Assembly (NCBI GenBank): GCA_964648215.1
Contig: CAZYMF010000201.1
Coordinates: 1-8,861, forward strand
Length of the DNA: 8,861 bases
DNA from: CAZYMF01 sp964648215
GTDB taxonomy: Bacteria > Desulfobacterota > Binatia > HRBIN30 > JACQVA1
Direction of reading: 5' to 3'
Shown: piece by piece, positions 1-4,955 of the stretch
Layout: each line of letters starts with the position of its first letter
Position numbering within the stretch: position 1 is the stretch's first letter
The notes under the pieces: model-generated
Seen by the model: the letters and a program-made list of their open reading frames with translations, nothing else
Database searches by the model: none
What the model was told of the DNA's origin: nothing
Position numbers and translations under genes: made by a program

Positions 1-36
1 GACGTGGCGTTGGACCTCCCGAACGGGACCATCTAA
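1..36 (+). CDS. C-terminal end of an unidentified upstream gene (partial)
   Basis: Read from base 1, the frame is open and ends at TAA (34-36), giving the tail DVALDLPNGTI. Only 11 codons are visible, so no family can be named. The stop overlaps the Shine-Dalgarno of rarA, and 9 bases separate it from the rarA start, which is the spacing expected of two genes in one operon. That the tail is genuinely coding is inferred from this tight spacing and the open frame. Confidence 0.45.
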   Translation, partial: DVALDLPNGTI

Positions 37-45
37 GGAAGAGAC

Positions 46-1422
46 ATGGCGAAGCGGCCACCCACCCGTCAGGCGCAGACCGAGGATCTGTTCGCCGGCG
101 AAGGCGAACGGGCGCGCCGGCGGGGCGCTCCACTGGCCGACCGCATCCGGCCGGGTCGTCTCGACGAGGTCGTCGGCCAGGGACATCTGCTCGAGCCCGG
201 CCGGCTGCTGCGCGAGATGATCGACGGCCAGAAGCTGCACTCGTTGATCCTGTGGGGTCCTCCCGGCAGCGGCAAGACCACGCTCGCCCTGCTCATTGCG
301 CGCTCGACCCAGTGCCACTTCGTGCACTTCTCCGCCGTCCTCTCCGGCGTCAAGGAGCTGCGCCAGATCATCGAGGAGGCCCGCGAGATGCTGCGCTACC
401 ACGGCCGGCGCACGATCCTCTTCGTCGACGAGATCCACCGCTTCAACAAGGCGCAGCAGGATGCCTTCCTGCCTCACGTCGAAGACGGCAGCGTCGTGCT
501 GATCGGCGCCACCACCGAGAACCCGTCGTTCGAGGTGATCGCGCCGCTGCTGTCGCGCTGCTCGGTGTTGGTGCTGCAGGCGCTCACCGACGACGACATC
601 GCCGGCCTGCTCGACCGTGCCCTGGGCGACTGCGAGCGCGGCCTCGGCCATCGCGGCCTGACGCTGGAGCCGGCGGCGCGCGCCTTCATCGCCGCGCAGG
701 CGCACGGGGACGCCCGCGCGGCGCTCAACGTGCTCGAGGCCGCCGCCGACCTCGCCATCCGCCGCCAGCAGCCGCAGATCACGCTGGCGCAAGCCGAAGA
801 GGCGGCGCAGCACCGCGCTCTGCTCTACGACAAGACGGGCGAGGAGCACTACAACGTCATCTCCGCCTTCATCAAGAGCATGCGCGGCAGCGACCCCGAC
901 GCCGCCGTTTACTGGCTGATGCGCATGCTCGAGGCGGGCGAGGACCCGCTCTTCATCGCCCGCCGGATGGTCATCTTCGCCGCCGAGGACGTCGGCAACG
1001 CCGACCCGCGCGCGCTCCAGGTGGCGGTGGCGGTGAAGGACGCCTTTCACTTCGTCGGCCTGCCCGAGGGCCGGATTCCGCTGGCGCAGGCGGCCACCTA
1101 CCTGGCCAGCGCGCCGAAATCCAACGCCTCGTACAAGGCGATGCTCGCCGCCGCGGCGGACGTCAAGGAGCACGGCGCGCTGCCGGTGCCGCTGCATCTA
1201 CGCAACGCGCCGACGAAGCTGATGAAGAACCTGGGCTATGGCCGCGGCTACCAGTACGCCCACGACTACGACGAGCACGTGGTGGCGCAGCAACATCTGC
1301 CCGACAAGCTCAAGGAGCGTCGCTACTACCAGCCCACCGACATCGGCGAGGAGCGGGCCATCCGGGAGCGCCTGGAGCGCTGGCGCCGCCGCACCGGCAA
1401 GCCGGACGACGAGAGCGAGTGA
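46..1422 (+). CDS. rarA: Replication-associated recombination protein A (RarA/MgsA/WRNIP1 family AAA+ ATPase)
   Basis: This 458-residue cytoplasmic clamp-loader-like AAA+ ATPase has the usual family length. Family members form tetramers that bind DNA ends and gaps, interact with SSB, and act at stalled replication forks. Visible motifs are Walker A GPPGSGKTT (71-79), Walker B LFVDEIHR (125-132), sensor 1 GATTENPSF (154-162), the arginine-finger segment LLSRC (R171) and sensor 2 GDARAALN (221-228). The C-terminal tetramerisation half includes YDKTGEEHYNVISAFIKSMRG and the conserved FAAEDVGNADP and LGYGRGYQYAHDY blocks. An N-terminal DLF segment (14-16) precedes the ADRIRP start of the AAA+ domain. 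The ATG is supported by AAGGA at 35-39 with 6-base spacing. It probably shares a transcript with the gene ending at base 36. No hairpin-plus-T-run terminator is visible after the stop. Identification is secure. Confidence 0.97.
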   Translation: MAKRPPTRQAQTEDLFAGEGERARRRGAPLADRIRPGRLDEVVGQGHLLEPGRLLREMIDGQKLHSLILWGPPGSGKTTLALLIARSTQCHFVHFSAVLSGVKELRQIIEEAREMLRYHGRRTILFVDEIHRFNKAQQDAFLPHVEDGSVVLIGATTENPSFEVIAPLLSRCSVLVLQALTDDDIAGLLDRALGDCERGLGHRGLTLEPAARAFIAAQAHGDARAALNVLEAAADLAIRRQQPQITLAQAEEAAQHRALLYDKTGEEHYNVISAFIKSMRGSDPDAAVYWLMRMLEAGEDPLFIARRMVIFAAEDVGNADPRALQVAVAVKDAFHFVGLPEGRIPLAQAATYLASAPKSNASYKAMLAAAADVKEHGALPVPLHLRNAPTKLMKNLGYGRGYQYAHDYDEHVVAQQHLPDKLKERRYYQPTDIGEERAIRERLERWRRRTGKPDDESE

Positions 1423-1533
1423 CGCCGCCCCCCTCGGTAGTCAGCCGCGCGCAATCGTGGTACACGTCGACTCGGACGGAGGTTGGGTTTGAGGATCGCA
1501 GAGCGGGCCGTCCCCATTCAACGAGCATTCCTG

Positions 1534-1547
1534 ATCTCGGTCGAGAT
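1534..1547. promoter_or_regulatory. Perfect 14-bp dyad upstream of the small exported protein gene
   Basis: ATCTCG-GT-CGAGAT is a perfect 6-bp inverted repeat around a 2-bp centre, 27 bases before the ATG at 1575. The tight centre suits a dimeric repressor site better than an RNA hairpin. It lies in the 152-bp stretch between rarA and the next gene, where no convincing -35/-10 pair was found. Chance occurrence is possible. Confidence 0.25.
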
Positions 1548-1574
1548 ATCCCGGCTGCATCGAGGAGGTTGAGG

Positions 1575-1907
1575 ATGAGAGCGGATCGACGCGCGGTCAT
1601 CGCGCTGTTGGCCTTCCTGGCCGTAAGCTTGGCCCCCGCGTCGCCGGCGCGAGCGGCGCAAACGGAGGACAACGGCGGGCACAGCCCGATCGTCATCGTC
1701 GGAACGGTGCTGACCAACATCGTCTACCTGCCGACCAAGGTCGCGTACTCGATCCTCGGCGGCGTCACCGGCGTGGTCACGTACCCCCTGACCGTCGGCA
1801 ACACGGACGTCACGACTGCCATCTGGGACACCTGCTGCCGGGGCACCTACGTGGTGACACCGGACATGCTCGAAGGCAAGGAGCCAATTCGCTTCAAGGG
1901 CCCCTGA
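1575..1907 (+). CDS. Small exported protein of unknown function (110 aa)
   Basis: The start is chosen at the ATG preceded by a strong GAGGAGG Shine-Dalgarno (1562-1568, 6-base spacing). The same frame is open much further upstream, but only as a shadow of rarA. Residues 1-28 form a clear signal peptide: the charged start MRADRR, a hydrophobic core ALLAFLAVSLAP, and a cleavage-like SPARAA. After a short polar stretch comes a hydrophobic, glycine-rich region (about 38-73) with LPTKVAY and LGGVTGVVTYPLT, possibly a membrane-associated hairpin. It is followed by AIWDTCCRGTYVVTP, with adjacent cysteines C87 and C88, and the end PIRFKGP. I recall similar short exported proteins in deltaproteobacterial genomes, all of unknown function. 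The likely location is periplasm or membrane. It has its own RBS and lies 152 bp after rarA, so it may be transcribed separately. Confidence 0.75.
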   Translation: MRADRRAVIALLAFLAVSLAPASPARAAQTEDNGGHSPIVIVGTVLTNIVYLPTKVAYSILGGVTGVVTYPLTVGNTDVTTAIWDTCCRGTYVVTPDMLEGKEPIRFKGP

Positions 1908-1923
1908 CGCCGGGCCAACGTCC

Positions 1924-1952
1924 TTGCCCTGCCCTTCGGTTTACGTTAAGAA
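1924..1952 (+). promoter_or_regulatory. Candidate sigma70-type promoter for tRNA-Ala
   Basis: TTGCCC (1924-1929) and TAAGAA (1947-1952) are separated by 17 bp. They match the -35 and -10 consensus at four and three of six positions. The -10 lies in a short A+T-rich island (TTTACGTTAAGAAAT) that stands out in this G+C-rich window. It would start transcription about 12-15 bases before the tRNA. Position is the main argument; the matches are weak. Confidence 0.35.
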
Positions 1953-1972
1953 ATCTCCCGCCTACCCGCCGT

Positions 1973-2045
1973 GGGGCTGTAGCTCAGTTGGGAGAGCGCC
2001 TGAATGGCATTCAGGAGGTCGACGGTTCGATTCCGTTCAGCTCCA
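1973..2045 (+). tRNA. tRNA-Ala, anticodon GGC
   Basis: A complete cloverleaf is visible. Acceptor GGGGCTG pairs with CAGCTCC, including the G3-U70 wobble that is the main alanine identity element. The D-arm is GCTC/GAGC. The anticodon arm CCTGA/TCAGG holds loop ATGGCAT with GGC at 2006-2008, which reads GCC and GCU codons. The T-arm GACGG/CCGTT has loop TTCGATT. The discriminator is A2045. The next bases are CTTTT, so CCA is not encoded and must be added by the CCA-adding enzyme. The T-run at 2047-2050 may help end transcription. It stands alone, with no adjacent integrase. Confidence 0.98.
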
Positions 2046-2148
2046 CTTTTCTCTCGCCTCGCGGCCTCATCGCCCCGGCCCGGGCCTGGCTCGCTCTGAA
2101 CGCAAGCGGTTCCTCTTCTCTCGAAACTGATACGGCAGGCCGCCCTAG

Positions 2149-2181
2149 CGCCCCGTACGCCCCGTAAGCAGACGCTACGGG
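2149..2181 (+). repeat. 9-bp tandem repeat running into a hairpin, upstream of the ferritin-like gene
   Basis: CGCCCCGTA occurs twice back to back (2149-2157 and 2158-2166). The second copy forms the left arm of a hairpin: CCCGTA-A-GC (2161-2169) pairs with GCTACGGG (2174-2181). This gives an 8-bp stem with one bulged A and loop AGAC. The right arm could pair instead with the first copy, so two alternative hairpins are possible. No T-run follows, so it is not a standard terminator. It lies 47 bases before the ATG at 2229 and could be a 5'-leader structure. Function unknown. Confidence 0.45.
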
Positions 2182-2228
2182 ATCGCGGCACGCCGTTGGC
2201 TTGTTGAACCGCCAGACAGAGAGGCCCG

Positions 2229-2720
2229 ATGAACGCCAAACAGATGCTCGAAGAGATGGCCAGCCTGGAGTCGCGGATCGCGACGATCTACGAGCGTTTC
2301 TCCACCAGGTTCCACGATGCGGCCCATGTCGGCGACCTGTGGGCGAGCATGGGCCGCGAGGAGCTGCATCACGCCGACCTGCTCAGTCGGCTGGCCGGCC
2401 GCGCGGACGATGTCCCGGCGCCGCCCGAGAGCCGGGAGCGGATCGCCCGGCTGGAGCAGGTGGTGACCCGCTACGAGCAGGACCAATCCGCCGTCGAGCA
2501 GCTGCAGGACGCCCTGCGCGCCACCGCCGACCTGGAGGAGGCCGAGGGCGAGCTGCATACCGCGTTGCACGAGCTCGGCCCGGCGGCCCGCTCTCTGGCC
2601 ACCGACCCCGCCATGGAGCATCGGCTGCGCGGCTTGCTCGACCACGCGATCGAGCTCTACGGCACGGCCGAGCTGCAGCAGCGATTGGCGTGGAACCGGT
2701 TTCGCAAAACCGCCGACTGA
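2229..2720 (+). CDS. Ferritin-like / rubrerythrin-type four-helix protein (163 aa)
   Basis: The protein is almost entirely helical. Its first half follows the rubrerythrin-type ferritin-like pattern: a helix with LESRIATIYERF (E14 as likely metal ligand), then LWASMGREELHHADLLSRL with E44/E45 and H47/H48 forming an ExxH half-site. A proline-rich linker (62-67) leads to a second helical pair (about 70-118 and 128-157) with E106, E108 and H110. No second canonical ExxH is visible there. Family members bind a diiron centre in the cytoplasm and act in iron handling or peroxide reduction. No C-terminal rubredoxin domain with paired CxxC is present; the protein has no cysteine at all, so it is not a classical rubrerythrin. 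The start has AGAGAGG (2218-2224) with 4-base spacing. The gene is a single unit converging on the HAD gene. Confidence 0.78.
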   Translation: MNAKQMLEEMASLESRIATIYERFSTRFHDAAHVGDLWASMGREELHHADLLSRLAGRADDVPAPPESRERIARLEQVVTRYEQDQSAVEQLQDALRATADLEEAEGELHTALHELGPAARSLATDPAMEHRLRGLLDHAIELYGTAELQQRLAWNRFRKTAD

Positions 2721-2732
2721 AACGTGAGGCGC

Positions 2733-2748
2733 CTGACGGCTCCGTCAG
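2733..2748. terminator. Perfect hairpin between convergent genes, possible bidirectional terminator
   Basis: CTGACGG (2733-2739) and CCGTCAG (2742-2748) form a perfect inverted repeat, realistically a 6-bp stem with loop GCTC. It sits in the 24-bp space between the convergent stops at 2720 and 2745, and overlaps the HAD stop codon. There is no T-run on either side, so intrinsic termination is uncertain. Confidence 0.35.
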
Positions 2749-3470
2749 TCCAGCCGCGCGAGCAATTCCAGCAACTCGCCGAGCCGCCGGATGCGCGGGC
2801 AGTCCACCCTGCCCGGGTAACGTCCGAGCGCGTCGATGAGAACGGCTTCCAAACCGGCGCGCCGTGCTCCCATCACGTCGATGCCGAACACGTCGCCGAC
2901 GTAGACCGACTCCTCCGCCACGACCCCGATCCTCTCCAGGGCCAAGCGGAAGATCTCCGGGTTCGGCTTCTCCACGCCGACTACGTGCGAGTCGACCACG
3001 GCGACAAAGTGCTCACCAAGACCGAGCCGGCCGAGATCCCCTTCCACCCGGCCGTCCGAGTTGGAGATCACCGCCAGGGTGAAGCCGCGCTCGCGCAGCT
3101 CGGCGAGGACGCCGGCGGTGTCGGGCTCGACCACGCGCCACAGACAACTCTCCCGGTTGTGCGCCTGCAAGGCGTCGAGGATCGGGCGCATCGCCGCGCG
3201 GGAGACGCCGAGGTGATGCAACGCGACCGCGAAGTACGACGGGCGCTCGCCGCTGTCGTCGGGCCAGAGGAGGCCTTCGACGCTCTCGGGCGCGGCCATT
3301 TCGGGCGCCAGCTCGCGATCGATCGCCGCCTTGGCGCCGTACTCGGCGATGCGAATCGCCAACGGCGTCGCCGGGTGCCCGTGCTGCGCCAGCACCGCGG
3401 CGATGAACTCGTAGTCGAGATGCATCAGCGTGTTGCCGGCATCGAAGAGAACGGCGGTGACGGGTTTCAT
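2745..3470 (-). CDS. HAD-superfamily hydrolase, subfamily IA (HDHD3/REG-2-like)
   Basis: This is a complete 241-residue Rossmann-fold HAD protein, presumably a cytoplasmic phosphatase on an unknown small substrate. Motif I is VLFDAGNTL with nucleophile D10, motif II is VISNSD (S136), motif III is the lysine of GVEKPNPEIF (K168), and motif IV is YVGDVFGID (D193, D198). A helical cap lies at about 17-110. The stretch LAVISNSDGRVEGDLGRLGLGEHF strongly resembles the HDHD3/REG-2-like branch. Motif I is DxGNT rather than DxDxT, so the usual second Asp (acid/base) is a glycine (G12). The ATG at 3470 is where homology begins. The frame stays open into the N gap 12 bases upstream, and no clear Shine-Dalgarno is visible there, so promoter and RBS context are partly lost. 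It may belong to the minus-strand cluster with the matrixin gene. Confidence 0.92.
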   Translation of the reverse strand: MKPVTAVLFDAGNTLMHLDYEFIAAVLAQHGHPATPLAIRIAEYGAKAAIDRELAPEMAAPESVEGLLWPDDSGERPSYFAVALHHLGVSRAAMRPILDALQAHNRESCLWRVVEPDTAGVLAELRERGFTLAVISNSDGRVEGDLGRLGLGEHFVAVVDSHVVGVEKPNPEIFRLALERIGVVAEESVYVGDVFGIDVMGARRAGLEAVLIDALGRYPGRVDCPRIRRLGELLELLARLD

Positions 3471-3482
3471 GGTCGAGCGTGG

Positions 3483-3582
3483 NNNNNNNNNNNNNNNNNN
3501 NNNNNNNNNNNNNNNNNNNNNNNNNNNNNNNNNNNNNNNNNNNNNNNNNNNNNNNNNNNNNNNNNNNNNNNNNNNNNNNNNN
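3483..3582. other. Assembly gap (100 N)
   Basis: Exactly 100 undetermined bases, which looks like a placeholder of unknown true length. It separates the start region of the HAD gene from the stop of the matrixin gene. Only 20 determined bases lie between the gap and the matrixin stop, so a terminator, promoter or small gene could be hidden here. Confidence 0.97.
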
Positions 3583-3602
3583 TTCCGGATCGCGATCAAC
3601 AT

Positions 3603-4337
3603 TCAGCGGGCGCGACGGCGCAGCCGATTGCCGGCCCACAGCAGCGGCACGAGCAGGAACTCGAGGGCCGGTGCCCACGGGGCGCCCGTGGGGGTGATGG
3701 CGCAGCTGTTGCCGCCGGGTGGTACGCTCACGTTGTCCACCGGGTAGATGGCCTTGGCCCCGGCGATGTCGTCGGCCGTCGGAGCGGTGAGCCGCGGCGC
3801 ATTGAGCGGCGTCACGGTCTGCATCAACGTGCCCGCTCCGGAAGCCCCGCAGGTGTCCGAGTGCGCCAGACCGAGCACGTGCCCGAGCTCGTGCATGGCG
3901 ATCTGGGTGAACAGCGCCTGGTCCTTGAGGTTCGGGTCGCTGCTGCTGAAGGTGACGTCGGCGTCGGCAAAGGCCCCGGTGCTGCGGTTGAAGCGGAAGA
4001 TGGTGATGCTGACCGCATCACCGAAGCCCGAGCCGTCGCACGTCGTGCTCGAAAAACCCATCGAGGTCACGCCGTCGGTCGGGTTACAGAAGTCGCCGGA
4101 GCCGTTGTTGAAGCGGAACGTGCTGACGGCGGCGTTCCATTGCGCCTCGGCGGTGTTGGCGTAGCTACCGTAGGGCGCCGAGAGAAAGCTCGTGTCGACC
4201 GTCGCCGACCGGCTCGTCCAGAACAGGTTCTGCGAGATGCCGCAGGGATCGCCGTCGACCCGTAGCAGCTCGTACGCACGAGCCGATCCGCCGGCGAGCA
4301 GCAGTGCGCAGAGGACAAACGAGGCAATGCGCCTCAT
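3603..4337 (-). CDS. Exported matrixin-family zinc metalloprotease with possible C-terminal sorting tail
   Basis: This 244-residue protein has a signal peptide at 1-21 (MRRIASFVLCALLLAGGSARA) and the metzincin zinc site HELGHVLGLAH (H149, H153, H159, catalytic E150). A Met-turn-like GTLMQ (M172) follows at typical distance. The segment FADADVTF (123-130) upstream is typical of matrixin calcium/structural-zinc regions, and TADDIAGAKAIYP (188-199) ends the domain. The substrate is unknown; such enzymes cleave proteins outside the cytoplasm. No MMP-style propeptide PRCGxPD is present, only DPCG with C32. After the domain comes a Gly/Pro linker, SC (C212), a hydrophobic stretch PALEFLLVPLLWAG and the basic end NRLRRRAR. 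This layout resembles tripartite C-terminal sorting signals. The ATG has GGAG (4347-4350) at 9-base spacing and overlaps the preceding gene's stop as ATGA, so the two are probably translationally coupled. The frame is open far upstream, but only as a shadow. Confidence 0.92.
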   Translation of the reverse strand: MRRIASFVLCALLLAGGSARAYELLRVDGDPCGISQNLFWTSRSATVDTSFLSAPYGSYANTAEAQWNAAVSTFRFNNGSGDFCNPTDGVTSMGFSSTTCDGSGFGDAVSITIFRFNRSTGAFADADVTFSSSDPNLKDQALFTQIAMHELGHVLGLAHSDTCGASGAGTLMQTVTPLNAPRLTAPTADDIAGAKAIYPVDNVSVPPGGNSCAITPTGAPWAPALEFLLVPLLWAGNRLRRRAR

Positions 4338-4918
4338 GGATTCGTTCTCCGCGCGTCGAGGCGCCCGCGCACCTCGGAGAGGAAGTCGTTCAAGTTCATG
4401 CTGGAGCTGGTGCGGCTCTCGGCGCCGAGCACGCGCCGATCGCCGAGCATGCCGATCGGCTGATACGAGGGCAGCGCCACCGTGGCCGCGCTGCCCGTCC
4501 CCTCGATGTGCAGGCAGCCTTGGTTGAAGCCGACGATGGGGCTGACGGAGGCGTCGTTGCGCGCGAAGATCACGTTGCGATCGCCGACGTGGAAGGTCGG
4601 TATCCCCTCCACCTGCTCGACCGTGTCGCCGACCTGGCCGCCGGAGAAGCGCAGCACCACCTCCGCGGTGTCGACGCCGAGGAGCGGCTCGACGCCGGAG
4701 AATGTCACCAACGTCTCGATGTGTCGTTGCTGCGGGTCGGTCCACCGCGATTCCACGGAGGAAACGGTACCGACGAAAACGCGGTCCGCCTCGTTGCACA
4801 GGGCGGCGAGATCCTTTTCGATGACCGTGGTGGCCGCGGCCGGCGGCACCCAGGCCAGCACCAGGGCCAAGCCGAGCGCGGCCCGGCCGACGGATTTGAA
4901 GCTGCAGAAACGATTCAT
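4334..4918 (-). CDS. Exported beta-rich protein of unknown function, coupled to the matrixin gene
   Basis: The 194-residue product has a signal peptide: MNRFCSFKSVGR, a hydrophobic core ALGLALVLAWV, and cleavage-like PPAAA before T30. The mature part looks beta-rich: CNEADRVFVGTVSSVESRW (41-59), ETLVTFSGVEPLLG (68-81), AEVVLRFSGGQVGD (85-98), VEGIPTFHVGDRNVIFARND (103-122), SPIVGFNQGCLHI (126-138). I recall this pattern (AD-x-V-x-G-x-V, GG-x-x-G, GxPxF-x-x-G-x-x-x-x-F, VG-x-x-QG) from exported proteins of unknown function in deltaproteobacteria and Acidobacteria. Its TGA overlaps the matrixin ATG by four bases. No good Shine-Dalgarno precedes the ATG at 4918, but promoter-like boxes lie just upstream. 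Possible roles are inhibitor, chaperone or substrate of the protease; none is shown. Confidence 0.85.
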   Translation of the reverse strand: MNRFCSFKSVGRAALGLALVLAWVPPAAATTVIEKDLAALCNEADRVFVGTVSSVESRWTDPQQRHIETLVTFSGVEPLLGVDTAEVVLRFSGGQVGDTVEQVEGIPTFHVGDRNVIFARNDASVSPIVGFNQGCLHIEGTGSAATVALPSYQPIGMLGDRRVLGAESRTSSSMNLNDFLSEVRGRLDARRTNP

Positions 4919-4926
4919 GGCGGATA

Positions 4927-4955
4927 CTTGTAGCAGGCGCCGGGGGCCCGGTCAG
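4927..4955 (-). promoter_or_regulatory. Candidate promoter giving a near-leaderless transcript of the exported pair
   Basis: Read on the minus strand, CTGACC (4950-4955) and TACAAG (4927-4932) are 17 bp apart and match the -35 and -10 consensus at four of six positions each. The -10 ends 8 bases before the ATG at 4918, so transcription would begin at or next to the start codon. That fits the absence of a Shine-Dalgarno. The -35 overlaps the lhr stop codon. This is an inference from weak consensus matches. Confidence 0.35.

Noticed and set aside
252..1574. Frame running from within rarA into the small exported protein gene
   Set aside because: The part inside rarA is low-complexity Arg/Ala/Gly out of frame with RarA. 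Only the portion from ATG 1575, with its strong Shine-Dalgarno and signal peptide, is credible.
1973..2045. tRNA-Ala as an integration site for a mobile element
   Set aside because: No integrase gene is present, no second copy of the tRNA 3' end was seen, and the flanking genes are ordinary chromosomal genes.
1924..2239. Short open frames on both strands across 1924-2239 (68 and 97 residues)
   Set aside because: They are translations of the tRNA-Ala gene and its complement; GCSSVGRAP and NRTVDLLNAIQAL are well-known artefacts of tRNA loci.
3588..3597. Palindrome GATCGCGATC next to the first gap
   Set aside because: A 10-bp self-complementary string is easily found by chance, and truncation by the gap prevents any reading of its context.
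2724..4265. Long plus-strand open frame (513 residues) opposite the HAD and matrixin genes
   Set aside because: It runs through the N gap, is rich in Arg, Gly and Ala with no recognisable domain, and lies antisense to genes with clear catalytic motifs. High G+C produces such shadows.
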